Below, one piece after another: positions 1-7,764 of a stretch of 11,567 nt of DNA (positions are counted from its first letter, which is position 1; each line of letters opens with the position of its first letter). The translations under genes were made by a program, and so were the position numbers. The notes under the pieces were generated by a model. The model saw only the letters and a program-made list of their open reading frames with translations. It made no database searches and was not told the origin of the DNA. The DNA is taken from assembly GCA_023428515.1 (NCBI GenBank), contig JAEYXI010000504.1, positions 1-11,567 on the forward strand. Reading direction: 5' to 3'. Origin of the DNA: Pseudomonadota bacterium. GTDB lineage: Bacteria; Pseudomonadota; Alphaproteobacteria; Rhizobiales; Rhizobiaceae.

Positions 1-2
1 CC

Positions 3-38
3 GCACGACCTATTGATCGTGCAGCCGGCCGCGCCGGC
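3..38 (-). terminator. Tandem hairpins after the SDR/CMD/Atu4866 unit
   Basis: Two adjacent dyads lie just past the stop codon of the small exported protein gene, read on the minus strand. The first is GCCGGC-N3-GCCGGC (about 24-38). The second is GCACGA (3-8) with TCGTGC (17-22) around an 8-base loop. The position suits the end of the operon. No T-tract can be seen because the window ends here, so factor-independent termination is unproven and the hairpins may only protect a 3' end. Confidence 0.3.
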
Positions 39-380
39 CTATTCGCGGTAGAAGATCATGCCGCCATGGTGCAGGACATCGTCGATGAACCTGCCGTCGG
101 CGGTGAAACCGGTGTCGTCCCAGTAGAAGATGTCGTCGCCCCGCACCTCGTAGCGTCCCTGATAGGCGCTGCGGCGGTTGCCGCGCGCTTCGTCGTAGCG
201 CCCGTTCGGCAGGAGTTCCTGGCGGATACGGCCATCCCCGGTGACCCACATGCCGACATAGGGATGGCTTTGCGCCGCATGCGGCGCGTGCAGTTCGGAA
301 TTCATCTGGGCCAGACTTTCTTGTGTGTGGAAAATGGCGGCGCCGACGAGAACGGCGCCCGCAACGATCGATCTTTTCAT
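39..380 (-). CDS. Atu4866-domain protein, small exported protein of unknown function
   Basis: This is a 113-residue protein. It opens with a signal-peptide-like segment (residues 1-25: MKRS, then a hydrophobic stretch ending SLAQ), so export to the periplasm is inferred. The mature part carries the pattern of the Atu4866 family: YVGMWVTGDG (41-50), RQELLPNGRYDEARG (53-67), YQGRYEV (73-79), DDIFYWDDTGFTADG (82-96) and a C-terminal HHGGMIFYRE. The family is named after an Agrobacterium protein and, as far as I know, has no established biochemical function. The start at 380 is preferred to the in-frame ATG at 395 because a strong AGGAGG lies six bases before it and the signal peptide then begins properly. 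It is the last gene of a three-gene unit; the TGA of the preceding gene (392-394) forms part of the ribosome-binding site. Confidence 0.82.
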   Translation of the reverse strand: MKRSIVAGAVLVGAAIFHTQESLAQMNSELHAPHAAQSHPYVGMWVTGDGRIRQELLPNGRYDEARGNRRSAYQGRYEVRGDDIFYWDDTGFTADGRFIDDVLHHGGMIFYRE

Positions 381-386
381 AGCGCC

Positions 387-392
387 CCTCCT
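387..392 (-). promoter_or_regulatory. AGGAGG ribosome-binding site fused to the upstream stop codon
   Basis: AGGAGG on the minus strand lies six bases before the ATG at 380, which fixes the start of the small exported protein. The preceding gene's TGA (394-392) runs directly into it, giving ATGAGGAGG. The ATG at 395 overlaps that stop but has no Shine-Dalgarno of its own. Confidence 0.75.
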
Positions 393-868
393 CATTCCTC
401 GCCGCCGGACGCTTCACGGCGCTCGGCGAACAATTCGGAGAGGGTCTGCGATGCCGCAATCGCCTTCGGAAAACCTGATGGCACCGTCACCATGTAGACG
501 ATCTCCTTGAGCTCCTCCTCCGAGACGCCGATGTTGAGCGCGTAGCCGGCGTGGACCTTCATGAACGTCCTTTCGCCAATAGCCGCGAAGGCGGCGACGG
601 CAGCGAGTTGGCGCGTACGGTTGTCGAGACCGGAGCGGGACCAGACGTCGCCGAGTGCATAAGCCTCGGTGGCTTCAGCAAGGAAGGGGAACTCTTCCCT
701 CATGCGCTCCAGGGTGGGCTGCGAAACGCCGTTGTTCAGGCCCCTGACCACGGCGTCGCCGCGTTGCAAGCGTTCCTCGGTCGTGTCGGAGAAGGCCGGC
801 AGCGCGCCGGCTCCCAGCAGAATGGCCGTCATGGCGGCGCGACCCGTGCTTTGAAATCCAAAGGACAT
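392..868 (-). CDS. Exported carboxymuconolactone decarboxylase (CMD) family protein
   Basis: This is a 158-residue protein. Residues 1-27 read as a signal peptide (basic start, hydrophobic 12-24, AFS-D cleavage-like site), so a periplasmic location is inferred. The CMD fold is recognised from residues 81-125: LDNRTRQLAAVAAFAAIG, then KVHAGYALNIGVSEEELKEIV, with His106 in the position of the conserved family histidine. FPKAIAAS (133-140) continues the family pattern. There is no cysteine anywhere, so it cannot be an AhpD-type peroxidase using a CXXC motif. It resembles the PcaC-like branch, whose members often serve in lactone or unknown chemistry. The substrate is unknown; the neighbouring SDR suggests paired oxidoreduction. 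The start at 868 has AGGAG seven bases upstream (876-880); the alternative ATG at 883 overlaps the SDR stop. Confidence 0.85.
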   Translation of the reverse strand: MSFGFQSTGRAAMTAILLGAGALPAFSDTTEERLQRGDAVVRGLNNGVSQPTLERMREEFPFLAEATEAYALGDVWSRSGLDNRTRQLAAVAAFAAIGERTFMKVHAGYALNIGVSEEELKEIVYMVTVPSGFPKAIAASQTLSELFAERREASGGEE

Positions 869-875
869 TTCTTCT

Positions 876-880
876 CTCCT
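876..880 (-). promoter_or_regulatory. AGGAG ribosome-binding site of the CMD gene
   Basis: AGGAG on the minus strand ends seven bases before the ATG at 868. As at the next junction downstream, the stop codon of the preceding gene (TGA, 882-880) is read into the Shine-Dalgarno as ATGAGGAG, which implies tight translational linkage. Confidence 0.7.
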
Positions 881-1599
881 CATCTGGTGGCGGTGGGACG
901 GACGACGATCTCGTTGACGTCGACGTCGTCGGGCTGCTCGATGACGAAGCGCACCGCGCGGCCGATGGCGTCCGGCTTGAGGGCGATGGCGCGGTATGTC
1001 TTCATCGCCTCGGCCGCGACGGGATCGGTGATGGTGTCGGCAAGCTCGCTCTCGACGACGCCGGGATGGATGCAGGTCACGCGGATCCTGTCGTTCTCCT
1101 GCCTGAGACCGTCGGAGATGGCGCGCACGGCATATTTGGTCGCGCAGTAGACGGCGGCAGTCGGCGAAACCTGGAGAGCGCCGATCGAAGCAATGTTGAC
1201 GATGTGGCCGGCGCCGCGCGCGGTCATCTCGGGCAGCACCGCGGCGATGCCGTAGAGCACGCCCTTGATGTTGACGTCGACCATGCGGTCCCACTCGTCG
1301 ACCTTCAGCGAGGCCATGAGCGAAAGCGGCATGACGCCGGCATTGTTGACGATGACGTCGACGCGTCCCCACACCTGCCGCGCCGCTTCGGCAAAGGTGG
1401 CGACATCGGTGCGGTCGGTGACATCCAGGCGGCGGGTGAGCACGTCGCCGCCGGCCGCTTTGATTTCCTCTGCCAGCATATCGAGACGATCAGTGCGCCT
1501 CGCGCCGAGCATCAGCTTAGCGCCCGCCGCTCCAAGCTCGCGGGCGATGCCGGCGCCGATACCGCTCGACGCGCCGGTTATGAGAATGACCTTGTCCAT
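880..1599 (-). CDS. SDR family NAD(P)-dependent oxidoreductase
   Basis: This is a classical short-chain dehydrogenase of 239 residues, the normal length. The cofactor motif TGASSGIG is at 8-15 and NNAG at 85-88. The catalytic tetrad is visible: Asn110, Ser138, Tyr151 and Lys155 (YCATK), followed by HPG (178-180). Arg34 and Arg35 after the second beta strand favour NADP(H), an inference. The substrate is unknown. The start MDKVILITG at 1599 puts the Rossmann motif at the usual distance; longer readings up to 1671 would add unrelated residues and run across the regulatory spacer. It is the first gene of a unit with the CMD and Atu4866 genes and lies divergent from a LysR regulator, which probably controls it. 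Confidence 0.92.
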   Translation of the reverse strand: MDKVILITGASSGIGAGIARELGAAGAKLMLGARRTDRLDMLAEEIKAAGGDVLTRRLDVTDRTDVATFAEAARQVWGRVDVIVNNAGVMPLSLMASLKVDEWDRMVDVNIKGVLYGIAAVLPEMTARGAGHIVNIASIGALQVSPTAAVYCATKYAVRAISDGLRQENDRIRVTCIHPGVVESELADTITDPVAAEAMKTYRAIALKPDAIGRAVRFVIEQPDDVDVNEIVVRPTATR

Positions 1600-1661
1600 C
1601 TTCGTCTTTCGCAACTCCCTGATTGGCGATTGCGCAGAAGGTAGGCCTGGTCCATTGTCGC

Positions 1662-1683
1662 GATAAGCCACTCATTGCTTATC
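1662..1683. promoter_or_regulatory. Candidate LysR operator: GATAAGC-N8-GCTTATC
   Basis: A perfect 7-bp inverted repeat, GATAAGC (1662-1668) and GCTTATC (1677-1683), spans 22 bp in the 107-bp spacer between the divergent SDR operon and the LysR gene. It lies 23 bases before the LysR ATG and 62 bases before the SDR ATG. That position would allow repression of the regulator and control of the operon, as is typical of LysR proteins. It does not show the textbook T-N11-A form symmetrically. A weak TTGTCG at 1655-1660 may be the -35 element of the LysR gene, with the dyad over its -10. Confidence 0.6.
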
Positions 1684-1706
1684 TCTCTGGAGAGAAAAAC
1701 TAACCA

Positions 1707-2594
1707 ATGCAACCGGATCTCAATGCGCTCGCCGTCTTCGCGCTTGTCGCCGAAGAGAGGAATTTCCGCGCGGCGGCCGACCGCCTGGGCGTCACGCGAT
1801 CGGCGGTCAGCCAGTCGATCCGGAAGCTGGAGAGGGATATTGGAGCGGTGCTGCTTCAGCGCACCACGCGCAGCGTCAGCCTGACAGAAGCAGGCGAACG
1901 CCTTTATGCCGGAATCGCGCCCTCGATTGCCGAGATGAAGGCGGTCACCGAGGCGGCAGGCACCAGGGACGGACAACCGACAGGGCAGTTGAGGCTCGCC
2001 GTGTCATCGATCGCGGAACGGTTCCTGGCGGGACCGATGCTGGCGGCCTTTTCGGAAGCATACCCGAAAATCCAGCTCGACATCGTCGTCACCGACGAGG
2101 AGTTCGACATCGTCAGGGAGGGTTACGACGCCGGCGTGCGGCTCGGCGAGGTGATCGAGCAGGACATGATCGCGGTCCCCGTCTCGGGCGACCAGCGGCA
2201 GATCGCCGTCTGCGCGCCCGCCTACCTGGCGCGCTTCGGGGCGCCGGCACACCCGCGCGAACTGGCCGGCCACCGCTGCATCGGATGGCGCCGGGCCCCC
2301 GGCATCGCGCCCTATCGCTGGGAGTTCACCGAGAACGGCCGCGACTTCAGCGTCGACGTCGCGCCGGAGATCACCACCAACGACATGGCACTGATGATAA
2401 AGCTTGCGCTGTCGGGAGCGGGGATCAGCTGCGGGCTGGAGGAAAGCTACCGCCCATCGCTCGAGCGGGGTGAACTCGTCATCCTGCTGGAAAAGTTCAG
2501 TCCGCCCTTTCCGGGCTTCTACCTATATTATCCGAGCCGGAGGATGCCGCCCAAGCTGCGCGCGCTTGTCGACCATTTGCAGCGCTTCAGGTGA
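1707..2594 (+). CDS. LysR family transcriptional regulator
   Basis: This 295-residue protein has the usual LTTR length and layout. The winged helix-turn-helix occupies about residues 1-62 (LNALAVFALVAEERNF, AADRLGVTRSAVSQSIRKLE, LLQRTTRSVSLTEAG). It is followed by a linker helix and an effector-binding domain from about residue 90 (LRLAVSS) to the C-terminus. The effector is unknown. The ATG at 1707 is preceded by GGAGAG at 1689-1694, a rather long spacing, but it gives the canonical LTTR beginning. The gene is divergent from the SDR-CMD-Atu4866 unit, so it is the likely local regulator of that unit and of itself through the inverted repeat at 1662-1683. It converges on the histidine kinase gene with only 24 bases between the stop codons. 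Confidence 0.93.
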   Translation: MQPDLNALAVFALVAEERNFRAAADRLGVTRSAVSQSIRKLERDIGAVLLQRTTRSVSLTEAGERLYAGIAPSIAEMKAVTEAAGTRDGQPTGQLRLAVSSIAERFLAGPMLAAFSEAYPKIQLDIVVTDEEFDIVREGYDAGVRLGEVIEQDMIAVPVSGDQRQIAVCAPAYLARFGAPAHPRELAGHRCIGWRRAPGIAPYRWEFTENGRDFSVDVAPEITTNDMALMIKLALSGAGISCGLEESYRPSLERGELVILLEKFSPPFPGFYLYYPSRRMPPKLRALVDHLQRFR

Positions 2595-2618
2595 GGTCTC
2601 CGGTGGCGGTCGGTTACG

Positions 2619-3881
2619 TCACTTCACCGGCAGGTGCACCGTGAAGGCGGCACCCTCGCCCACCGTCGACTTGATGGTCAGCCGGGCATTGTGGCGGGTG
2701 AGGATGTGCTTGACGATAGAGAGGCCGAGCCCGGTGCCCTTCTGCGCGCGGCCGTTGTCGTCGATCCGGTAGAAGCGCTCGGTGACGCGCGGGATATGCT
2801 CTTCGGGTATGCCGGGCCCGAAGTCGCGGATGGTGACGGCTACTTCCGGACCTGGTGCGTTTGTCTTCTCGATCGAAACGACGACGCGGCCGCCCGACTG
2901 GCCGTATTTGCAGGCGTTCTCCAGCAGATTCTCGAAGACCTGGAACAGCTCGTCGCGGTCCCCCCTCGCCTCGACCGGCTCGTCACCGAAGGTCCGCTCG
3001 ATGACGACGCCGGACTCCTTCGCCAGCGGTGACAGCGAGTCGATGACGCTCTGGACGATCTGGCCGACATCGACGGTCGCGCCGGGCGGAAGGTATGGCT
3101 TCATCTCCAGTCGCGACAGCGACAGGAGGTCGTCGATCAGCCGCGCCATGCGCTGCGTCTGGTTCTGCATGATCTGCAGGAAATGATCGCGCGCGGCGGC
3201 GTCGCCCTTGGCAGGACCGCGCAATGTCTCGACGAAGCCCGAGATCGAGGCGAGCGGCGTCCTCAGTTCATGGCTGGCATTGGCGATGAAGTCGGCGCGC
3301 ATGCGGTCGATGCGGCGGGTCTCGCTCTGGTCCTTGAAGACGACGACGAAGAGCCCGGTGCCGCGGCCGATCGCCGAGGCCGTTACCCTGTAGACGCGCT
3401 CGATGGGCACGCGCTCGATATAATCGACCACCTCGGACGCGCTGGCGCCGATGCGCACGCGCTCGATGGCCGACTGCATCTCGGGAGCGCGAAACTTCAT
3501 GAGCAGCGACAGGCCGGGCGCGATGGCGCCAAAGGCGGAGCGCGCGGCGTCGTTGACATGCACCGCCGTGCCTGCCGCATCGAAGATGATCAGCGGGTCG
3601 CTGACGGCCGCCGCCAGGCTCTGCGCGGACAGTCCTTCGAGCCCGCCAACTGCCGCGGCGCGCTCGGCCTGCCGCTCGCGGCGTGTTCGGCGCGGTGCGA
3701 GAAAGGCGACGACCAGCAGAAACAGGATGGCGACCGCGACCATCGTCAAAGGAGCGCCGGAAACGGCGACCACCAGCACGGCCACCCAGCCCGCCGCAAG
3801 CATCCAGCGGTTATGCGCCAGCCGGCCCGCGGCGAGGCTCAAGAACCGGCGCGTCCGTTCTTCCCGTCTGGTGTCTGCCAT
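2619..3881 (-). CDS. phoR: PhoR-type sensor histidine kinase
   Basis: This is a 420-residue membrane histidine kinase. Two hydrophobic segments at about 28-42 and 45-62 form a short hairpin with little periplasmic part, as in PhoR. A PAS domain follows (about 85-185; [17 protein letters not shown]). The dimerisation/phosphoacceptor motif is [13 protein letters not shown], with phospho-accepting His204. The ATPase domain shows the N box [10 protein letters not shown] (317-326), DFGPGIPE (353-360) and GTGLGLS (382-388). The name phoR rests on this architecture and on the divergent ppk2 neighbour. I recall phoR beside ppk2 in Sinorhizobium, there followed by pst genes. Here no phoB, phoU or pst gene follows: the next gene is a convergent LysR regulator. 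The partner response regulator must be elsewhere. A different orphan kinase is possible but less likely. Confidence 0.8.
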   Translation of the reverse strand: MADTRREERTRRFLSLAAGRLAHNRWMLAAGWVAVLVVAVSGAPLTMVAVAILFLLVVAFLAPRRTRRERQAERAAAVGGLEGLSAQSLAAAVSDPLIIFDAAGTAVHVNDAARSAFGAIAPGLSLLMKFRAPEMQSAIERVRIGASASEVVDYIERVPIERVYRVTASAIGRGTGLFVVVFKDQSETRRIDRMRADFIANASHELRTPLASISGFVETLRGPAKGDAAARDHFLQIMQNQTQRMARLIDDLLSLSRLEMKPYLPPGATVDVGQIVQSVIDSLSPLAKESGVVIERTFGDEPVEARGDRDELFQVFENLLENACKYGQSGGRVVVSIEKTNAPGPEVAVTIRDFGPGIPEEHIPRVTERFYRIDDNGRAQKGTGLGLSIVKHILTRHNARLTIKSTVGEGAAFTVHLPVK

Positions 3882-3928
3882 CGGGTTCCAATAGCATGAC
3901 TGATGTCACAGGAAAGGGTGCATCACGA

Positions 3929-4843
3929 ATGGCGACCGAGAAGAAGGATGGCAAGCCGGAGGCGGCCGGGTCCCAGGCAAGCGGGCCGCTGAAGATCAAG
4001 GTCGCGGGCGTCGAGCGCGTCTTCGACATCGACAACCCTGTTTTGCCCGACTGGGTCGACAAGAAGACGGTCGCGACCGGCGGTTTCCCCTATGACAAGA
4101 AGCTGGACGGGGACAAGTACGACGAGACGCTGGAGCGCCTGCAGATCGAGCTCGCCAAGCTGCAGGCCTGGCAATACTCGTCCGGCAGCCGTGTGCTGGT
4201 GCTGTTCGAGGGGCGCGACGCCGCCGGCAAGGGCGGTACGATCAACGCGGTGCGCCAATATATGAACCCGCGTTCGGCGCGCAACGTCGCGCTACCCAAG
4301 CCGACCGAGACCGAGCAGGGGCAGTGGTACTATCAGCGCTATGTCACGCATTTCCCGACCAGGGGCGAGTTCGTCACCTTCGACCGATCCTGGTACAATC
4401 GCGCCGGAGTCGAGCCGGTCATGGGCTTTTGCACGCCCGAACAGTACCGGCATTTCCTGAAGGAGACGCCGCGCTTCGAGAAGATGATCGTCAGCGAGGG
4501 GATCTGGTTCTTCAAGTTCTGGCTCGACGTCAGCCAGGAGATGCAGCTCAAGCGTTTCCACGACCGCCGCCACAGCCCGCTGACGAGTTGGAAGTTCTCG
4601 CCGGTGGATATTGCCGGCATCGCGCGGTGGGACGATTACACCAAGGCGCGCGACGAGATGCTGGAGGAAACACATAGCGAGCACGCGCCATGGATCGTCG
4701 TGCGCTCCAACGACAAGCGGCGGGCCCGCATCGAGGTCATACGCCACGTGCTCTCGACGCTGGAGTATGCCGGCCGCGACCTCGAGGAGATCGGCAAGCC
4801 CGACCCCAAGATCATCGGCGCCGGGGCGAAGCTGCTGAAGTAG
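3929..4843 (+). CDS. ppk2: Polyphosphate kinase 2 (PPK2)
   Basis: This 304-residue protein is the size of single-domain class I PPK2, which transfers phosphate between polyphosphate and nucleoside diphosphates in the cytoplasm. The Walker A loop is GRDAAGKGG (95-103). The Walker B-like [12 protein letters not shown] is at 151-162, and the helical lid region carries [18 protein letters not shown] (208-225). [27 protein letters not shown] and LARLQ-like helices precede the P-loop as in the family. The start at 3929 is chosen because GGAAAGG (3911-3917) lies before it. The ATG at 3896 has no such site, and longer readings run into the phoR promoter. It is divergent from phoR with 47 bases between, so it may be phosphate-regulated, although I see no convincing Pho box. 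Its last 32 bases overlap the convergent glycosyltransferase gene. Confidence 0.92.
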   Translation: MATEKKDGKPEAAGSQASGPLKIKVAGVERVFDIDNPVLPDWVDKKTVATGGFPYDKKLDGDKYDETLERLQIELAKLQAWQYSSGSRVLVLFEGRDAAGKGGTINAVRQYMNPRSARNVALPKPTETEQGQWYYQRYVTHFPTRGEFVTFDRSWYNRAGVEPVMGFCTPEQYRHFLKETPRFEKMIVSEGIWFFKFWLDVSQEMQLKRFHDRRHSPLTSWKFSPVDIAGIARWDDYTKARDEMLEETHSEHAPWIVVRSNDKRRARIEVIRHVLSTLEYAGRDLEEIGKPDPKIIGAGAKLLK

Positions 4844-6809
4844 TTCCGACGCCGGTCCCGGCGACGCGGCGGAGCGGCCGGTGCGGCGTCTTCTCCCAGA
4901 GATGGGGCTTGCGCCAAAGCTGCCAGGCGGCGCGCCAGGCCGCGACAGACATCAGCATCCAGTAGACGGGGGTGAACAGCACGACCATCCAGAAGCCGAA
5001 CTTCTCGCGCACCTTGAGCGTCTGCCATCCGAGCAGCAGGAAGGAGAGATAGCCGCAGGCGATGTTGACGATGTCGACGGTGAGGAGAACAGACTTCCAG
5101 CTGCCGGAGGAGCGGGCAAGCGCCAGGTCGACGACCAGCACCACGCCGGTGAATAGCAGGAAGGGATGTGCGAGCGCCGACAGCACCATGCCGGCGAAGA
5201 GTATCTGGCCGATGACGAATGAGGCCGGGCCGAGCTCGCGCAGCAGGAGCGCCGGATCGCGCATATGGACCAGCCAGCTCTGCATCCAGCCCTTGAACCA
5301 GCGGGTGCGCTGCGGCAGCCAGGCGGCAAGGGTGTCGGGGCCGGCCTCCCAGGTCGGACAAGAGATCGTCTCGGTGCGATAGCCGAAGCGCGCGAGCCGC
5401 ATGCCGAGATCGGCGTCCTCGGTGACGTTATAGGGATCCCAGCCGCCGACCTCATCAAGAACGGCCCGGCGGAAATGGTTCGAGGTGCCGCCGAGCGGCA
5501 CCAGCATGCGGTTTCCCGACAACCAGGGCACCAGACCGCGGAAGAGCGCCGCATATTCGAAGGCGAACATGCGCGAGATCATGCCAGCTCCGCGATTGGT
5601 TATCTCAAGCGGCGCCTGGATGCAGGCGATCTCGGGCGGAGATGTTAGGAATTTCCGCCATGCCTGGAGAAGCTGCTTCGGGTGCGGATGATCCTCGGCA
5701 TCGTAGAGAACGACGAAGTCGCCGCGCGCCAAAGGCAACGCATAGGCGAGCGCCTTCGGCTTGGTGCGCGGACCGAAGACGGGCACCTCGACCACCTCCA
5801 GGTGTCGCGGCAGCGGGAGCGCGCGGATCGCCGCAAGCGTGGCGTGATCGTCCTCCTCGCAGACCAGCTTGATGTCGAGCTTGCTAGCCGGCCACTCTAT
5901 CCTTTGCAGCGCCGCAAGCAGTTGCGGCACGACTTCGGCTTCACGATGGAGCGCGACGAGCACCGAATAGACCGGCAGGTCGGCGGCCAGCACGCTCGGA
6001 AGCTTTCGCACAGGCTGAGGGCCGAAAGAGGCGAGAGCGGCAAAACGCAAGCCGACGCAGGCGAGGAAGAAGAACGAAAAGGCGACGTGGAGCACGACCC
6101 AAGTGTCGCCCGGAGCGATCAGCAGGGCCGCCGGAAGCGCCAGCAGAAGAATGCCAAACACCGAGCCCTGCCAGAAATTCGCGGTGATGCGCGCCGACAT
6201 TTCGGGATGACGGTCGAAGAGGCCGGCGGTCGCCCCTCTCATCAGAAATTGCCTGAGACGGACATGAAGCGCGGCGCGCATCGCACTTGGCGCCACCAGA
6301 CGCAACCGGCCGCGAATCCTCGGCCGATCCGCTATCGACCGGCGCAGATGTCCGAGATCGAGCCGCTCCGGCACCAGCAGGTAGCTGAGCGCGCCGTCAT
6401 TCTCGACGAACTTGATAGGAACGCGCCAGCTGGAACGGCGCAGGCAGGTGATCGCCTCCTCGTCGGACAGGACCAGCCGCTCCGGATCGATGCGATCGAG
6501 GCGGCCGATGCCGAGTTCCGCAGCCAGGGCCTTGCAGAACTCCTCTTCGTCGACGAGACCGGATGCGAGCAACTCGGTCTGCAAATCGGTGCCGTTGCGG
6601 CTGGCGAACGACGCAAGATAGGCGCTGTCGCCAGGCGACAGGCCGAGACGCCGCAACAGCGGTAGCCAGTCCTCCAGCTCGGGAAACAGATAGAGCGCGA
6701 ATTGAAAGCCATCGCCGAGCTCCTGCTCCGGCGGAGCAGAAGTCCCTTCGAACGGCCTTTCCCTGGGAACAGCCGCATTGCCCAGATGCGGCTGCTCACC
6801 GAACAGCAT
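4812..6809 (-). CDS. Membrane glycosyltransferase family 2 protein with MshEN-like N-terminal domain
   Basis: This 665-residue protein has three parts. Residues 50-170 resemble the MshEN/GspE N-terminal domain ([23 protein letters not shown] at 79-101, then a VPIKF segment). Membrane helices follow at about 212-232 and 237-258. A GT2 catalytic domain from about 278 to 510 contains EEDD (318-321), the DAED metal site (370-373), TEDAD (463-467) and QRTRW (500-504). Three or four further helices lie at about 532-560, 572-595 and 604-625, and WEKTPH (638-643) follows. This is the layout of BcsA-like processive synthases, so it probably polymerises and exports a surface polysaccharide; sugar and product are unknown. 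No PilZ domain is present. The ATG at 6809 has only a G-rich stretch upstream, so the start is moderately sure. It stands alone as a transcription unit. Confidence 0.88.
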   Translation of the reverse strand: MLFGEQPHLGNAAVPRERPFEGTSAPPEQELGDGFQFALYLFPELEDWLPLLRRLGLSPGDSAYLASFASRNGTDLQTELLASGLVDEEEFCKALAAELGIGRLDRIDPERLVLSDEEAITCLRRSSWRVPIKFVENDGALSYLLVPERLDLGHLRRSIADRPRIRGRLRLVAPSAMRAALHVRLRQFLMRGATAGLFDRHPEMSARITANFWQGSVFGILLLALPAALLIAPGDTWVVLHVAFSFFFLACVGLRFAALASFGPQPVRKLPSVLAADLPVYSVLVALHREAEVVPQLLAALQRIEWPASKLDIKLVCEEDDHATLAAIRALPLPRHLEVVEVPVFGPRTKPKALAYALPLARGDFVVLYDAEDHPHPKQLLQAWRKFLTSPPEIACIQAPLEITNRGAGMISRMFAFEYAALFRGLVPWLSGNRMLVPLGGTSNHFRRAVLDEVGGWDPYNVTEDADLGMRLARFGYRTETISCPTWEAGPDTLAAWLPQRTRWFKGWMQSWLVHMRDPALLLRELGPASFVIGQILFAGMVLSALAHPFLLFTGVVLVVDLALARSSGSWKSVLLTVDIVNIACGYLSFLLLGWQTLKVREKFGFWMVVLFTPVYWMLMSVAAWRAAWQLWRKPHLWEKTPHRPLRRVAGTGVGTTSAASPRRR

Positions 6810-6877
6810 TGCGCTTCATGCCGACCCCCCGATCAGCTCATCGCATGGCCCCTGCTACCTATGGTGGTAGCTCGCCC

Positions 6878-6905
6878 AGCCTAGCGAAAAAGAAGCGACA
6901 GTCAA
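6878..6905 (-). promoter_or_regulatory. Possible promoter of the glycosyltransferase gene
   Basis: On the minus strand TTGACT (6905-6900) is followed after 16 bases by TAGGCT (6883-6878), about 70 bases before the ATG at 6809. The -35 match is good and the -10 match partial. A small dyad CTACC-N6-GGTAG (6855-6870) lies just downstream and could be an operator. The 157-base spacer holds nothing else apart from the terminator of the preceding gene. Confidence 0.35.
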
Positions 6906-6917
6906 ACCATAGATAAT

Positions 6918-6953
6918 TCTTGCCGCGCAGACCTTTATATTCGCGCGGCAAGA
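6918..6953 (-). terminator. Hairpin terminator of the quorum-sensing unit
   Basis: A perfect 11-bp inverted repeat, TCTTGCCGCGC (6918-6928) and GCGCGGCAAGA (6943-6953), encloses a 14-base loop. It begins 13 bases past the crotonase stop codon on the minus strand. The stem is followed by ATTATCTATGG, A/T-rich but without a clear U-tract, so it may be a weak factor-independent terminator or a 3'-end stabiliser. Its position separates the luxR-luxI-crotonase unit from the glycosyltransferase gene. Confidence 0.6.
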
Positions 6954-6966
6954 TGTTCCGAGATAT

Positions 6967-7764
6967 CTAGGCGGCGAGCCTTGCTATCCTTGCAAGACGG
7001 CGCAGCGTCGTCTCGTCCTGCAACGCCTTGTGGAAGAGAGATATCTCCTCGTCGATGCGGTCGCAGAGATGATGGCCATCGCCGCGCAGCAGGCCACGCG
7101 TCTGGCGCAGCGCCGCGACCGGCTTCTTGGCGAGCTGGCGGGCGCGCGAATGCGCCCACGCCGCGGCGGTTGCCCCCTGGTCTTCCGGGGCGATCTCTGC
7201 GACGAGGCCGAGGTCCTTGGCCTCGTCAGCCGTCAGCGTGTCGCCGAGGCAGAAGAAGCGGAAGGCGGCGGCGTAGCCGAGCCGCTCCGGCGCCAGGATG
7301 CTGGTCGCTGCGTCGGGCACCAGGCCGAGATCGACGAAGGGCACGCGAAACGTGCTCTGGCCGGATGCGATCACCATGTCGCAATGGAACAGGATCGTGC
7401 AACCGACGCCGACCGCATCGCCATCGACGCAGGCGAGCAGCGGCTTGGGGAAGGTCGCCAGCGTCCGGAACATGCCGGTGACCGCCTCGATCAGCGCGGC
7501 ATGCTTGGTCGCGTCGAGGAATTCGGAGAGGTCGCCACCGAGGCAGAAGCAACCGTCGAGCCCGCGCAGCACGACCACGCGAACCTCCTCGTCATCGGCC
7601 GCCGCGCGAAGCGTCGCTGCGAGCCTGTCATAAGCGCCGCGGTCGAGCAGCGGACGGCCGTCCTCGGCAGCGACGGTGACCGTCAATATGTGATTGCGGA
7701 AATCCGTATGCGGGCGACGGGCCACCTCGGCTGCGTCGAGCGGGAATGTCTGCATGATATTCAT
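6967..7764 (-). CDS. Crotonase-family protein linked to luxI, probable acyl-CoA double-bond isomerase
   Basis: This is a 265-residue protein of the enoyl-CoA hydratase/isomerase superfamily. FCLGGDLSEF (73-82) and VDGDAVGVGC (113-122) form the oxyanion-hole regions. An ungapped comparison by eye with rat enoyl-CoA hydratase puts Thr123 at catalytic Glu144 and Phe143 at Glu164. Asp151 in LGLVPD falls where PaaG and delta3-delta2 isomerases hold their acidic residue. I therefore infer an isomerase rather than a hydratase. Its ATG overlaps the luxI TGA (ATGA, 7764-7761), so the two are translationally coupled. From memory, Mesorhizobium japonicum has a synthase-linked gene required for a (2E,4E)-dodecadienoyl-homoserine lactone; this gene is the positional equivalent. 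It probably shapes the acyl-CoA precursor of the signal. A generic beta-oxidation enzyme is the alternative. Confidence 0.85.
   Translation of the reverse strand: MNIMQTFPLDAAEVARRPHTDFRNHILTVTVAAEDGRPLLDRGAYDRLAATLRAAADDEEVRVVVLRGLDGCFCLGGDLSEFLDATKHAALIEAVTGMFRTLATFPKPLLACVDGDAVGVGCTILFHCDMVIASGQSTFRVPFVDLGLVPDAATSILAPERLGYAAAFRFFCLGDTLTADEAKDLGLVAEIAPEDQGATAAAWAHSRARQLAKKPVAALRQTRGLLRGDGHHLCDRIDEEISLFHKALQDETTLRRLARIARLAA

Noticed and set aside
392..1372. Long minus-strand reading frame of 326 codons that includes the CMD protein
   Set aside because: Its first half is antisense-frame noise within the SDR gene, with arginine- and histidine-rich low-complexity text. The CMD gene has its own start and ribosome-binding site at 868.
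2600..2630. CCGGTG/CACCGG dyad between LysR and phoR stops as a bidirectional terminator
   Set aside because: The stem is only 6 bp, the loop is 19 bases, it lies partly in the phoR coding region and there is no T-tract on either side.
3882..3928. Pho box between phoR and ppk2
   Set aside because: On the minus strand a single CAGTCAT resembles a half-site of CTGTCAT, but the second half at the required 11-base spacing does not match.
5682..6665. Plus-strand frame of 327 codons opposite the glycosyltransferase
   Set aside because: It is charged, repetitive text with no recognisable domain, fully antisense to a gene with clear catalytic motifs. High GC makes such shadows common.
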